Notes: generated from the sequence alone by a model not told the origin. A stretch of 64,000 nucleotides of DNA from Paludibacter propionicigenes WB4 (GCF_000183135.1 NC_014734.1:2480001-2544000), one strand, 5' to 3'. Counted from the stretch's first letter, positions 36,651-46,560 are shown. Made by a program: numbers and translations.

Positions 36651-37721
36651 TTACTCTTCAGCCAAAAGTTTTGCATATTTCCTCCATTTGTCAATCAACT
36701 CCTGCATATCATCGGGCAATTCGCTTTCAAAATGCATAAATTCACCGGTGCGAGGATGTACAAAACCCAACGTTTTTGCATGCAGAGCCTGACGCGGACA
36801 TATATAAAAACAGTTTTTTACGAATGCTTTATACATGGCTGTATTAGTTCCTTTCAGAATTATGTGCCCACCATACCGCTCATCATTGAAAAGCGTATGA
36901 CCTATGTGTTTCATATGCACACGTATCTGGTGAGTTCTGCCTGTTTCTAACCGGCATTCGACCAAGGTGACATAGGCAAAACGTTCTAATACTTTATAAT
37001 GGGTCACGGCGTGCTTTGCGAGCGGATTTTCACCTTCAGGAAAAACAGTGAATAACATCCTGTCGCGCGGATCGCGGGCTAAAGCTCCGACAATTGTTCC
37101 TTCATCTTCTTTCACGTTTCCCCAAACCAACGCATGGTAACGTCGCTGGGTAGTTTTATTAAAAAACTGCTTGCCCAGATGTGCTTTTGCCTCTTCTGTT
37201 TTAGCTATCAGTATCAGCCCCGAAGTATCTTTATCGATACGATGTACCAAACCTATACGAGAATCATTGGCATCGAACTCCGGATGGTCTTTTAAATGCC
37301 ATGCAATAGCATTAAGCAAGGTTCCATCAAAATTTCCGAATCCGGGATGCACCACCAGATTAGGTTGTTTGTTTACCAGAATAATATCATCATCTTCGTA
37401 AACAATATTAATCGGAATGTCCTGCGGAATAATTTCAAACTGTGATGGTGGATAAGACAGTACGATGCTTATAATATCGTAAGGCTTAATGCGGTAATTA
37501 GATTTTACGGGTTTCCCGTTTACAAGTATATTTCCCGCATCGGCAGCTTCCTGAATTCGGTTTCGTGAGGTATTGGACATGCAGTTGACCAGATGCTTAT
37601 CAATCCGCACCATAGCCTGACCTTTGTCTACAACGAAACGAAAATGCTCGAAAAGCTCTTGCTCCCCTCCCACTCCATCTACTTCATCCTCTTCTATTTC
37701 TTCAAAAAAATCGTCTGCCAC
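36651..37721 (-). CDS. rluD: RluD-family 23S rRNA pseudouridine synthase
   Basis: 356 residues, GTG start. An N-terminal S4 RNA-binding domain (around 40-90, RNRIQEAADAGNILVNG) is followed by the synthase domain with GLVHRIDKDTSGLILIA, whose Asp is the catalytic residue, and ETGRTHQIRVHM. Normal length. It is 20 bp downstream of the PASTA gene and so probably co-transcribed with it and ddl. Confidence 0.93.
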   Translation of the reverse strand: MADDFFEEIEEDEVDGVGGEQELFEHFRFVVDKGQAMVRIDKHLVNCMSNTSRNRIQEAADAGNILVNGKPVKSNYRIKPYDIISIVLSYPPSQFEIIPQDIPINIVYEDDDIILVNKQPNLVVHPGFGNFDGTLLNAIAWHLKDHPEFDANDSRIGLVHRIDKDTSGLILIAKTEEAKAHLGKQFFNKTTQRRYHALVWGNVKEDEGTIVGALARDPRDRMLFTVFPEGENPLAKHAVTHYKVLERFAYVTLVECRLETGRTHQIRVHMKHIGHTLFNDERYGGHIILKGTNTAMYKAFVKNCFYICPRQALHAKTLGFVHPRTGEFMHFESELPDDMQELIDKWRKYAKLLAEE

Positions 37722-37741
37722 TTTTTGATGATTATGTAAGT

Positions 37742-38575
37742 TTAGAAAAACTGTTCATCAGTTTCCGCTTGCTTTTTATCTTCTTCAAACACTTCATTTA
37801 ACCGCGATTTATCTCTTGTCAGATAAACATCAATACGGGTTCCTGCAGCTGAAGAGCTACCGGCGGCCGGACGTTGTCGGTAAATAATATATTGCGATTC
37901 GTTTCCTGAAGGTGGAACATCATATTCTACTGCACCAATTACGAATGAAGCTGCAACTGCTTCTTGCGAAGCTGCATCGAGTCCCATACCTTTGAGTGTT
38001 GGAACTGTTGACGATGATTCGCCTAAACCACTACCTACTACCAGCACCAGAGCGCTTCCTTCGGGAACTCGGGTTCCGGGCAAAATCGTTCTTCCATGAA
38101 ATTTCACTTCCGATACTAAATCTTTATATTCTGATGGTGCATACTCCACGCTGGCGACACTCAAACCAACCGATTGAAGCATAACATCTGCTTGTCGGTA
38201 CGATACGTCGTTAATTTCAGGCAGAGCTACCTGTCTTACTTTACGCGAATTTATTATAATATAAACCGGACGATTCTTTTTTAGGGTTGAATTAGGAGCA
38301 GGTATCTGTTCAATAATAGTTCCCAGTTTTTTATCCCGAACATACACCGAATCAATAACCTGAGGATACAAGCCTTTTTTAGCAAGAATTACTTCAGCCT
38401 CTTCTACATAAGAACCTCTTAGATCGGGTACCACTTCTGCTTCGCCATGATGGGTATAGAAATCAACACAGATAAGAGTAATCCATGACAGGGCTACGAT
38501 GATACCAATGGCTATCAATACATTTTTAAGTACAAATCCACCAAAAGTCTCTTTCCAAAATTTTTTTATATCCAT
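37742..38575 (-). CDS. PASTA-domain membrane protein
   Basis: 277 residues. One N-terminal membrane segment (about 14-36), then three PASTA units in the periplasm (about 44-112, 113-184 and 188-260). Each shows the VPDLRGSYVEEAEVIL-type pattern. PASTA domains bind peptidoglycan or lipid II-like ligands. No kinase or penicillin-binding domain is fused, unlike in Firmicutes. The position before rluD and ddl suggests a wall-related role. Confidence 0.88.
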   Translation of the reverse strand: MDIKKFWKETFGGFVLKNVLIAIGIIVALSWITLICVDFYTHHGEAEVVPDLRGSYVEEAEVILAKKGLYPQVIDSVYVRDKKLGTIIEQIPAPNSTLKKNRPVYIIINSRKVRQVALPEINDVSYRQADVMLQSVGLSVASVEYAPSEYKDLVSEVKFHGRTILPGTRVPEGSALVLVVGSGLGESSSTVPTLKGMGLDAASQEAVAASFVIGAVEYDVPPSGNESQYIIYRQRPAAGSSSAAGTRIDVYLTRDKSRLNEVFEEDKKQAETDEQFF

Positions 38576-38703
38576 ATTATAGTTACAAGTTAAGAGTAAC
38601 GAGTTACAAGTTATTGATTAATAGCAATTCAGTCTGAAATTTTAGAATTGTGGAATCAATGCCAAAAATAATGAATTTATTGCTTCTTAAGGGTATAAAA
38701 ACA

Positions 38704-38737
38704 AAAAAAGTAAAAACTCACCCGAAGTCTTTACTTT
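38704..38737 (-). terminator. Terminator of rpmH
   Basis: AAAGTAAA...ACT pairs with AGT...TTTACTTT, followed on the minus strand by TTTTTTTG. It is 25 bp past the rpmH stop codon. Confidence 0.75.
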
Positions 38738-38761
38738 CTTTATACTGTTTTAGCAGATAGA

Positions 38762-38920
38762 TTAGTGTTTGTGACGTGCTTCATCTGCAACTGTAAGTTT
38801 TGCTCTACCTTTGGCACGACGGGCTGCTAATACTCTGCGTCCGTTAGCTGTTGCCATTCTTTCACGAAATCCGTGTTTGTTTTTTCTTTTTCTAACAGAA
38901 GGTTGGAATGTCCTTTTCAT
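38762..38920 (-). CDS. rpmH: 50S ribosomal protein L34
   Basis: 52 residues. Translation begins [20 protein letters not shown] and continues [20 protein letters not shown], the classic L34 sequence. Highly basic, no cysteine. It has a near-perfect promoter (38970-39000) and a terminator, so it is monocistronic; no rnpA or dnaA is beside it here. Confidence 0.97.
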   Translation of the reverse strand: MKRTFQPSVRKRKNKHGFRERMATANGRRVLAARRAKGRAKLTVADEARHKH

Positions 38921-38969
38921 TGCTTTTTGTATTTTGCGTTATTATTTTTTCTTTCTGACTTTGGGACTG

Positions 38970-39000
38970 CAAAAATAGATGTTTTTTTCGAAATGGCAAA
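38970..39000 (-). promoter_or_regulatory. Promoter of rpmH
   Basis: On the minus strand TTTG (38997-39000), 19 bp, TATTTTTG (38970-38977): an excellent match to the Bacteroidota consensus, as expected for a strong ribosomal promoter. Confidence 0.8.
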
Positions 39001-39097
39001 CTGTTGATAACTTTTTCTGTCTGTTTTTCAGAAAGTAATTTTTTATTTTATGGCAAATAACTGTAAAAAAGCACAAATACCTGCTTAATCTTATCTT

Positions 39098-41713
39098 TTA
39101 TCGGAATGAGAAAAACAATGGGATGCTCAGTTTAATGCCTGTACTTTTGTATTTTGACCCATCAAATGCTCCAAAAACTCCCAATCGGCCTAAATTACTA
39201 AATCCGATCGAGTATCCTATTTCGGTATATGGCGACTTATTCTGTTCACTCCAATAGGATCGTACCTGCAACGATTCGTTAAACAAATAGGTCTGAAGAA
39301 AGCTTATCCGCTTGAGTAATAAATAATCGGAGCTCCAGTTTACGTGAGCTGCTAACCATCTGCTATGACTATTGCTATAGTTGTCCAACAAGCTGAAAGT
39401 TGCATCAAAGGACTTTTCGGTTATAAATAATGGGCTGGTACTAAAATACTTCAGATCGGGTGCATAGAGTTTCTTTTTTGTCAGAAAGGTTCCTGCAGAG
39501 ATATTATACGTCAGCTTGTCAAATTCGGAAAGTTTCAAACTTTGTCTCACCGAGAGGCTTAATCTGTCGTATGATGCTTGCTCCGTTTTATTTAGCAAAT
39601 TCATTGTTTTTTTATAATCAGCCGTAAATGTGGGATAGGCCGAGCTAACATATTCTTTCCGACCATCTCTGATACGATACCTGAAAAAAGGTGTATACTC
39701 CATTTTCATCCACACAGTAGTCGCGTAATTTTCCGGAAAATCGGTTGTATAAGCCGACGAGGGAGAATTCGGTCGGGGAGAGTTGCCCCAGAAATGATAA
39801 TTGGTTTGATTACTTAAAAGTAGCCGGTTTTCATAAGCAGCACCTGTCGTAAGACGCAATCCGTTGGATATATCTATTTGATTTTCTGCAAACAAATATT
39901 TGCGCTGATAAAATCTGATTACATTATCGCCAAAAAACAGAGAAGAAACAGAATTGATAAAACGGGATGTACCATTACTTTGCTGTATGTCTTCAGACGT
40001 ATTTCCGGCACTAAAACTGAATAAACCCTTACGTATTGGGGAATATTGATAGGAACCGTCAAGAGTCCATACCAAAGATTTACGCGCTGTAGTGTAATAA
40101 ACAGATGGAGAAATGCTCAACGAATTGGTTTTCGTTGTATTGGTTTTCAACGTCAGCGTTTGCCCAAACCAAAAACCATCAACAAAGTTGTATTCTTTTA
40201 ATAATCCTTGCATCAATCCGTTGTAATGCAGACGCGTTGAACCGCCTAAACCGATACTTCCTCCCGAAAGTAAATTGTTTGACCGACCTGAGCGACCTAA
40301 ATTAATCTCAATGGAATTATTTGTAGTTTTTACCGAACCCGATAAATCCATAGAATCTTTCTGGCTTAAACTTTTAGCTTCATCAACCTGTAAGGGAACG
40401 TTTCTCACATCTTCCCAGAATGTAGAATCGCGTTTTGTGGCCATCGAATCGATTTCCATTTTTACAAGCTCTACATTTTTTATTTCGAGAGATTCTCTTC
40501 TTTCTTTCAACTCTTCCGGCTCTATAACCGAAGCCGACAACCGCGCCAGTTTAATAGCATCTTTTGTTGTAACTTTTTCTTTTGCTGATAATTCGGTTAT
40601 CTTATCAAGTGTCTTTTGCTGTTTTTTCGATAGGCTTGGCTGAGTGGCTTTTACCATTATTTTGGGGCTTTTGGCCTGATTTGCCGATTCGTTTAATTTT
40701 ATATTCTTATATTTTACCGAAGAATAAAAACGACCGTATCCTTTTACTCCCATGGTTCCGATAGTAGCATTCATTTCGTACGTAATGGGCAAAAACACAT
40801 CGGGACGCACTTCGTGGTAATCTATCTTTGTGCGGGTAACGGTGCCTAATTCCGTCTCACTAAAGTCGACAGAATACACGCTCCAGTTTCCGTTCAAAAT
40901 ATATATGTATCCCGAAAACAGCTTACTGCTATTTACTTTAGGAGTAATCTTGATTTTATTTACCTGATAATTTCCACTCGTAAAAATATCTTCCAGCTTA
41001 AATTTATAATACCGAAATGCCTGAGGTGAGAGCGGCGAAATTTCATCCATAAAAACCGGTTCGTAAATGCTGGACGTAGGAATTCTGATACCTCCCTTGG
41101 GTTCCATCTCTTTGGGAATGGAACTTTTATAGGCTATCACTTTTTGAGTATATCTGGACGGAGACTGATAGCTTATTTCGTTCTGCGACTCCAGCACCAA
41201 CAATTTACCGATAAGCGAAAGGATCTTTTTATCGTTGATCATCATCTTCATCAATCCCGGTATCTTCTCTATTTTGGCACTTCCTTTTAAATAATTATCT
41301 GAAGTAAAAGAAGAAACCTGATATAAATGAAAAGGAGCACGGGCAATGGCTTGTCGCATTATTTGATACGCCGGATCTTCTTTTGATCGGGTAATAATTA
41401 CTTCTTTCAAATTTAACGGCTTGTCAACGAGTACAATTTGTATTTCGGCACCGGTAGATTTTATGTCGATGGTTTTCGTCTGAGCTTCAAATCCTATTGA
41501 TCTGAAATCGCAGGTGTACGTACCGGGATTGAGTTTAATTTGAAATTTTCCCTGTTCGTCGGCAACAATGCCCGAGGTAATTTCGTGAATGTAAACAGTG
41601 GCATTTGAAACGGGTTCGCCATTGGAGCTAACTACTTTTCCTTTCAGAACCTGCGCTGAAAGAAACGTGAAAGAAAACAGGAAAAAACAAAGACAGGGAA
41701 TAATTTGCTTCAT
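39098..41713 (-). CDS. DUF5686 family outer-membrane protein with carboxypeptidase-regulatory-like domain
   Basis: 871 residues. Signal peptide (1-20, ending FLSAQ). A CarboxypepD_reg-like beta domain follows at about 22-90 (VLKGKVVSSNGEPVSNATVY, then IVADEQGKFQIKL). The middle and C-terminal parts show long alternating strands, Ser/Asn-rich loops and a final SIPLFFSFR typical of outer-membrane barrels. The DUF5686 family is widespread in Bacteroidota; function unknown. The promoter box is at 41745-41752. Single gene. Confidence 0.8.
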   Translation of the reverse strand: MKQIIPCLCFFLFSFTFLSAQVLKGKVVSSNGEPVSNATVYIHEITSGIVADEQGKFQIKLNPGTYTCDFRSIGFEAQTKTIDIKSTGAEIQIVLVDKPLNLKEVIITRSKEDPAYQIMRQAIARAPFHLYQVSSFTSDNYLKGSAKIEKIPGLMKMMINDKKILSLIGKLLVLESQNEISYQSPSRYTQKVIAYKSSIPKEMEPKGGIRIPTSSIYEPVFMDEISPLSPQAFRYYKFKLEDIFTSGNYQVNKIKITPKVNSSKLFSGYIYILNGNWSVYSVDFSETELGTVTRTKIDYHEVRPDVFLPITYEMNATIGTMGVKGYGRFYSSVKYKNIKLNESANQAKSPKIMVKATQPSLSKKQQKTLDKITELSAKEKVTTKDAIKLARLSASVIEPEELKERRESLEIKNVELVKMEIDSMATKRDSTFWEDVRNVPLQVDEAKSLSQKDSMDLSGSVKTTNNSIEINLGRSGRSNNLLSGGSIGLGGSTRLHYNGLMQGLLKEYNFVDGFWFGQTLTLKTNTTKTNSLSISPSVYYTTARKSLVWTLDGSYQYSPIRKGLFSFSAGNTSEDIQQSNGTSRFINSVSSLFFGDNVIRFYQRKYLFAENQIDISNGLRLTTGAAYENRLLLSNQTNYHFWGNSPRPNSPSSAYTTDFPENYATTVWMKMEYTPFFRYRIRDGRKEYVSSAYPTFTADYKKTMNLLNKTEQASYDRLSLSVRQSLKLSEFDKLTYNISAGTFLTKKKLYAPDLKYFSTSPLFITEKSFDATFSLLDNYSNSHSRWLAAHVNWSSDYLLLKRISFLQTYLFNESLQVRSYWSEQNKSPYTEIGYSIGFSNLGRLGVFGAFDGSKYKSTGIKLSIPLFFSFR

Positions 41714-41744
41714 AACTATTCAGAGTAAAAATAATAACTAGAAG

Positions 41745-41752
41745 CAAAAGTA
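41745..41752 (-). promoter_or_regulatory. -7 box upstream of the DUF5686 gene
   Basis: TACTTTTG on the minus strand, 31 bp before the start codon. A palindrome TTGATTTTAAATCAA at 41753-41767 sits just upstream and could be an operator. Confidence 0.45.
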
Positions 41753-41793
41753 TTGATTTTAAATCAAATAAACCTTAACAAGATAAGTGAACC

Positions 41794-41853
41794 ATTTAAA
41801 TTTTAGCTATATTTAAATTTTAGAGGATAAAACCAATATTCATTTAAATTTTT
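41794..41853 (+). repeat. Three copies of ATTTAAATTTTA
   Basis: Direct repeats at 41794-41805, 41811-41822 and 41842-41853 (last base changed). They lie in a 187-bp AT-rich gap between two minus-strand genes. Confidence 0.5.
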
Positions 41854-41900
41854 ATCATACTTTCAGATAAATGTTAACATTCATCTGTGACTGCGTATAT

Positions 41901-43115
41901 TTAATAGGACTTGAATTTATCTTTCATATCTATATTCACTGGGATTTCTTCAGATCCCCGTTTAAGGATAAGATTCATCGGGCGTTTCGATGGCGTTTCA
42001 AAGATCTTTCTTATTTCACCAATCGTCATCTGAAATGTACTGGTTCCGTTTATTTCGATTATATAATCATCTCTCCTTATACCGGCCATAGCGGCAGGAG
42101 AGTTTGCCCAAACATCCAGCACTTGTATGACCGGAGCAATCAGAAAAAACTGAATAATTTCGATTCCGGCTACATTATATGAGAAAGGCTTGTTATAATG
42201 TCTGTTGGGTTTTACGTATATCTTACGATGAGTATAATCTATAAATAAATTAAAACGGCTCAATAGTTGGCTCCCGATGGTGCCATCTCGTTTTGAACTC
42301 GATACAATACTTGCTATAGTGGCCGAATCTGGAAACGATACAACGGCATTTTTTAAACAATAGTTACCAAAACAAATTTGAGGTATGTGGCTGTATTTTC
42401 CAGTTATCGTACCGTTTAAACCCTCTCCAATAGTGCCCTGAACCCATTTTGGAGGAACTTTTACCGATTCCTTGGTCGAAGTTTTAAACCAGGCGTTCAG
42501 TTCAGCGCCGGTATCTACCAACATTCGTACTTCTTTACGAGTACTGTCCGATTGTAAAACTGATAGTTTAACAAACATTTTTTGCGATTCGAGAAAAATG
42601 GGTAGCATTCCATAGTCTGCCGGGGCTTCAAATTTTTCAGCGTCATAAAATCTAATTCGTCTGCTGTTGTAATCAATCTCTACTACGTGGTCCTGAAAAA
42701 AATCTACGCCAATCAGTCCATTTATCTTTGTTCCCGAATGCTTTGATAAATTAAACACATCATCTTTCAACACATAGACAGTCCGGTTGGTAAGTTGTAT
42801 TTTTCCTATTTTTAATGTATTGAAATCACTGGTAAAAGCTTCCAGGGTATTACCTCCGCCCAGTCCCATGATATCTTTCACATCAGAAAAATTCAGCGAA
42901 ACTTTATCGGTTGGCATTAATTCAGTAATAATGGTATTTCTTATCCCGGAATCGAGAACAAGTTTGAGGGTTGAAGAGCCGTTTATTTTTACAGAGATAA
43001 CCACATAGCTTCCCACCATTTCGAAAGGAATGGACTCTGTTGGCTTTAATTTGGCGTTAGCTGAAAAGTCGAATAAATAAACAAAAAACAATAATATTGT
43101 GAAGACTTTTTTCAT
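41901..43115 (-). CDS. Retropepsin-like aspartyl protease with PDZ domain
   Basis: 404 residues with a signal peptide (1-20). Two aspartyl protease half-sites: VLDSGIRNTIITE (Asp-Ser-Gly) in the first lobe and VDTGAELNAWF (Asp-Thr-Gly) in the second. A PDZ domain follows at about 310-385 (AGIRRDDYIIEINGT). Secreted or periplasmic. The Ser in the first DSG motif replaces the usual DTG but should still work. It is 17 bp downstream of the epimerase gene, so the two are probably one operon. Confidence 0.85.
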   Translation of the reverse strand: MKKVFTILLFFVYLFDFSANAKLKPTESIPFEMVGSYVVISVKINGSSTLKLVLDSGIRNTIITELMPTDKVSLNFSDVKDIMGLGGGNTLEAFTSDFNTLKIGKIQLTNRTVYVLKDDVFNLSKHSGTKINGLIGVDFFQDHVVEIDYNSRRIRFYDAEKFEAPADYGMLPIFLESQKMFVKLSVLQSDSTRKEVRMLVDTGAELNAWFKTSTKESVKVPPKWVQGTIGEGLNGTITGKYSHIPQICFGNYCLKNAVVSFPDSATIASIVSSSKRDGTIGSQLLSRFNLFIDYTHRKIYVKPNRHYNKPFSYNVAGIEIIQFFLIAPVIQVLDVWANSPAAMAGIRRDDYIIEINGTSTFQMTIGEIRKIFETPSKRPMNLILKRGSEEIPVNIDMKDKFKSY

Positions 43116-43132
43116 AAGGTTAGCATGAAAAA

Positions 43133-44110
43133 TTACGTCATATTGTGATTTTTAAACCAGTCTATTGCTTCTTTTATGGCTATTTTTAAATCTGTTTCCG
43201 GTAAATGTAATTCGGCTTTTGCTTTACTATTCCGGTAATATTCTTTTATCATCAATTGCCTCAGATTCATGCTGCAAACCTCAGTGGCAATTCCCGCTTT
43301 CCGTAATAAATCACCTGCTTTACCTGCCAAAATTAGTATAAAATCCGGTAATTCAATAATATATTGCTTATAATTTTCAATTTGGATTTGAAGTGAATAG
43401 AATTCTTTAAATGAAAGATTAATTCCAGAAGCCAAATAACGCTCACCGGTCTGGCCTTCAACCAATGCATTACAAACCGAAACGGCTACATCGTGTGCAG
43501 AAACAAAATTTTTACCACCTTTGGGAATTAGCATCAACCTTTTTTTATAACCCATCAACATCAGTTTGCCTGAGCTGGGTTTGGTATCGTACGACCCAAT
43601 CATAAACGTCGGGTTGATAATAACCACGTGCATATTGGACTTTTTAGAAGCTTCTATAAACAATTTTTCAGAAGCTACTTTACTTTGCGCATAGTACGAT
43701 TCTGTAAATGGAAATTCAATATTAAAACATTCGTCCGCAGGTTCTTGTTCAGTTCCGAATCCAATGGTATTGGCAGAGCTAACGTAAACAATTTTATTAA
43801 TATTCAATTCATTGGCTACTTTTAAAAGCAGTCTTGAACCATCCACATTAATCTTGCTGTAGTCCTCGTAATGCAACAAATCAGTAGCCGTTACAGCAGC
43901 AATGTGTATGATAGCATCACATCCTGCAGCAGCTTGTTTCAGGCTTTCATAATCAGTAAAATTACCAACATATACGTCTGTTTTAGCCACATCAAAGTAA
44001 ATATTTTCTGTACTTCTGACAATAACTCTTACATCAAGTTGACGTTTTACTAATTCAAATACAACATGATGACCCAATAATCCGTTAGCACCAGTAACTA
44101 AAACTTTCAT
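43133..44110 (-). CDS. NAD(P)-dependent epimerase/reductase (extended SDR)
   Basis: 325 residues. Rossmann motif TGANGLLGHHVV at 6-17, catalytic YxxxK in YYAQSKVASEKL near 140, and SSANTIGFG near 114. Resembles dihydroflavonol 4-reductase-like and NAD-dependent epimerase proteins. Substrate unknown. The partner gene downstream is an aspartyl protease, which does not reveal a pathway. Confidence 0.82.
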   Translation of the reverse strand: MKVLVTGANGLLGHHVVFELVKRQLDVRVIVRSTENIYFDVAKTDVYVGNFTDYESLKQAAAGCDAIIHIAAVTATDLLHYEDYSKINVDGSRLLLKVANELNINKIVYVSSANTIGFGTEQEPADECFNIEFPFTESYYAQSKVASEKLFIEASKKSNMHVVIINPTFMIGSYDTKPSSGKLMLMGYKKRLMLIPKGGKNFVSAHDVAVSVCNALVEGQTGERYLASGINLSFKEFYSLQIQIENYKQYIIELPDFILILAGKAGDLLRKAGIATEVCSMNLRQLMIKEYYRNSKAKAELHLPETDLKIAIKEAIDWFKNHNMT

Positions 44111-44135
44111 TTATATTGTATAAAATGATGATTTA

Positions 44136-44143
44136 CAAAAGTA
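44136..44143 (-). promoter_or_regulatory. -7 box of the epimerase gene
   Basis: TACTTTTG on the minus strand, 25 bp before the start codon, in the gap shared with the divergent SDR gene. Confidence 0.5.
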
Positions 44144-44200
44144 ACAAACTTTTAATACAATTTCTTTTTATCCAAAAATTAGAATGAATTTAATTATCAG

Positions 44201-44208
44201 TATATTTG
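44201..44208 (+). promoter_or_regulatory. -7 box of the SDR gene
   Basis: TATATTTG, 23 bp before the ATG at 44232. It lies inside the longer reading frame that begins at 44184, which argues for the downstream start. Confidence 0.6.
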
Positions 44209-44231
44209 CAGCCAAATCTTTTTTTAATTTA

Positions 44232-45053
44232 ATGGAAACAAAAGTAGTATTAATAACCGGTGCCAGTGCCGGAATTGGTTTATCGGCTGCGACTCAACTT
44301 ATGGAAAGAGGAGTTCGCGTATACGCAGCTTCGCGTCGTGGTGGAAATTCGCAAAAAGCTTCCAGTGGAGTAGGGGAGTTGATTCCTGTAAAAATGGATG
44401 TCAATCAACCTGAAGAAATCGCCTCAGTAGTAGCACAAATTTTGAAAGAAAACAACCGTCTGGACGCTGTAATTTGTAATGCCGGAAACGGTATTGCCGG
44501 ATCTATTGAAGACACGTCGAACGAAGAAATGCGTTACCAATTAGAAACCAACTTCTTTGGTGCTGTCAATACTATTAATGCTTGCTTGCCTGTATTCCGA
44601 TCGCAAGGTTACGGAAAAGTCATAGCCACTTCGTCTGTTGCTGCTGTGGTTCCTATTCCGTTTCAGGCATTTTACTCCGCCGGAAAAGCAGCACTTTCTA
44701 TATTTATGCAGGCTTTGGCTATCGAAGTAAAACCTTTTGGCATCCAATGCTGCACTATTTTACCGGGCGACACCAAAACCGATTTTACTTCGGCCAGAAA
44801 ATATGCTGAAAAATCTCAATCTACCGATTCGGTTTACTATCAGACAATGAAAAAATCCGTAGGCAGAATGGAAAAAGACGAGCAAAACGGCATGGAGGCT
44901 CGGATAGTAGCAAAACAAATGGCAGATCAGGCCATGCGTAAAAGTATGAAAGTAACCGTTGTTCCCGGATTTCAATATAAAGTTATTTGCTGGCTGTTCA
45001 AAATTCTTCCTACCCGAATTAGTTTGTGGGTTGTTGGGTTACTTTACGGATAA
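44232..45053 (+). CDS. Short-chain dehydrogenase/reductase
   Basis: 273 residues from METKVVLITG. Classical SDR: cofactor loop TGASAGIG, NAG in VICNAGNGIAG, catalytic Ser in SSVAAVVP and YxxxK in YSAGKAAL. An ATG at 44184 would add 16 residues but would place the promoter box inside the gene. Substrate unknown. It has its own terminator (45077-45108). Confidence 0.88.
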   Translation: METKVVLITGASAGIGLSAATQLMERGVRVYAASRRGGNSQKASSGVGELIPVKMDVNQPEEIASVVAQILKENNRLDAVICNAGNGIAGSIEDTSNEEMRYQLETNFFGAVNTINACLPVFRSQGYGKVIATSSVAAVVPIPFQAFYSAGKAALSIFMQALAIEVKPFGIQCCTILPGDTKTDFTSARKYAEKSQSTDSVYYQTMKKSVGRMEKDEQNGMEARIVAKQMADQAMRKSMKVTVVPGFQYKVICWLFKILPTRISLWVVGLLYG

Positions 45054-45076
45054 ATACACGTTTTTATATATAATCA

Positions 45077-45108
45077 AAAGGCGAAGAAATTACTCTTCGC
45101 CTTTTTTT
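45077..45108 (+). terminator. Terminator of the SDR gene
   Basis: AAAGGCGAAGA pairs with TCTTCGCCTTT, loop AATTAC, followed by seven T. Strong intrinsic terminator. Confidence 0.9.
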
Positions 45109-45160
45109 ATTGAATATTGTTTCGTATTGCTTTCGGAAGATGAAAATACCTTCTTATAAC

Positions 45161-45490
45161 CTATCAACAACCTGTTGAAAACTTAGTGAAAACCCGTGAT
45201 AGAAATATTATAACTTCATTTGGTAGCTCGGAAACTCTTTTCTCTTATCGATTGTTTTGATACCACCAAATAAGTTAGCACTTTTTTAATGGATACTTTT
45301 TAACCAGTTTTTGAAGTTTATCAGCAGGGTCATTCGTAAAAACTTTCTAACTTTGCAGTTATTAACAGCGTGTTGATAAAGTTTGTAATTTTCTTATTTT
45401 GAAAGAAATAATTCATATTAAAATGTTCATATAATTCTGTGGATTTTTAATAACGAAATATACAAGCTTTATGCAATATTTTTATCAACC
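45161..45490. other. Candidate replication origin (oriC) with DnaA-box-like sites
   Basis: AT-rich non-coding DNA of about 460 bp (45109-45573) between the SDR terminator and nadA. Six 9-mers resemble TTATCCACA: CTATCAACA (45161), TTTTCAACA on minus (45173-45181), TTATTAACA (45359-45367), TTATCAACA on minus (45371-45379), AAATCCACA on minus (45438-45446) and TTATCAACC (45482-45490). The pair at 45359/45371 forms an inverted repeat. A TAACTTTG box at 45348-45355 may also be a promoter for nadA. ParB sites 11 kb away and a change in base skew support an origin, but dnaA is not present. Confidence 0.45.
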
Positions 45491-45573
45491 AAACTAACAG
45501 CCTATTATTATCTTTAAAAGGTTTTTTGAAAAATTTAGAAGAATAATATTAATGTGTTTTTGAAAACTTTGAA

Positions 45574-46503
45574 ATGGACAAAAATCAACTTATATCGGAA
45601 ATAAACCGACTAAAAAAAGAAAAGAATGCCGTAATCATGGCTCATTACTACCAAATGGGCGATATACAGGATATAGCCGATCACGTAGGTGATAGCCTGG
45701 CTTTGGCTCAATGGGCTGCAAAGACCGATGCCGATATCATTGTGCTTTGCGGTGTTCACTTTATGGGCGAAACAGCCAAAATTCTTTCTCCTTCGAAAAA
45801 AGTACTGGTTCCCGATATTAATGCCGGCTGCTCGTTGGCCGACAGCTGTCCTGCGGACGCATTTGAAGCATTTACTACTGCACATCCAGATCATACGGTT
45901 ATTTCGTATGTAAACACCACAGCAGCCGTAAAAGCGCTAACTGACGTGGTGGTGACTTCAACCAATGCCAAGAAAATAGTGGATCAGTTCCCCAAAGATG
46001 CGAAATTAATCTTCGGACCGGATCGGAATCTGGGAAATTATATCAACAGTGTCACCGGACGTTCGATGTTATTATGGGACGGAGCATGCCATGTACACGA
46101 GCAATTCTCTGTTGAAAAACTGGTGAAATTAAAATCGGAGCATCCCGATTCATTGATACTGGCTCACCCCGAATGCAAGAAAACCGTTTTGATAATGGCC
46201 GATTTTATTGGAAGTACACAAGCTTTGCTGAATTATGCCACAGCTTCGGATAAAAAGTCATTTCTGGTAGCTACCGAAAGTGGAATTTTACACGAAATGC
46301 AAAAACAAAATCCCGATAAGGAATTTATTCCGGTTCCACCAAACGATAGTACCTGTGCATGCAATGAATGTAATTTTATGCGCTTAAATACACTCGAAAA
46401 GCTCTATAACTGTCTGAAAGATGAAACTCCTGAGATTTTGATTGATGAAGAAATACGAGTTAAGGCAGTAAAACCAATTTTGAGAATGCTGGAGATGAGC
46501 TAA
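45574..46503 (+). CDS. nadA: Quinolinate synthase A
   Basis: 309 residues. Iron-sulfur enzyme that makes quinolinate from iminoaspartate and dihydroxyacetone phosphate in NAD synthesis. Seen: [20 protein letters not shown] near 22-41, [15 protein letters not shown] with the first cluster cysteine, PECKKTV and [14 protein letters not shown] for the others. Normal length. nadB and nadC are not adjacent. Confidence 0.95.
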   Translation: MDKNQLISEINRLKKEKNAVIMAHYYQMGDIQDIADHVGDSLALAQWAAKTDADIIVLCGVHFMGETAKILSPSKKVLVPDINAGCSLADSCPADAFEAFTTAHPDHTVISYVNTTAAVKALTDVVVTSTNAKKIVDQFPKDAKLIFGPDRNLGNYINSVTGRSMLLWDGACHVHEQFSVEKLVKLKSEHPDSLILAHPECKKTVLIMADFIGSTQALLNYATASDKKSFLVATESGILHEMQKQNPDKEFIPVPPNDSTCACNECNFMRLNTLEKLYNCLKDETPEILIDEEIRVKAVKPILRMLEMS

Positions 46504-46560
46504 AAATCTTCCTCTGTAATAATTAAATTTAAATCAATAATATTTCAAACTTTACTTTCA

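Noticed and set aside
44184-44231. Longer SDR protein starting at 44184
   Set aside because: The -7 box at 44201 falls inside it and the added residues are hydrophobic and unlike the family.
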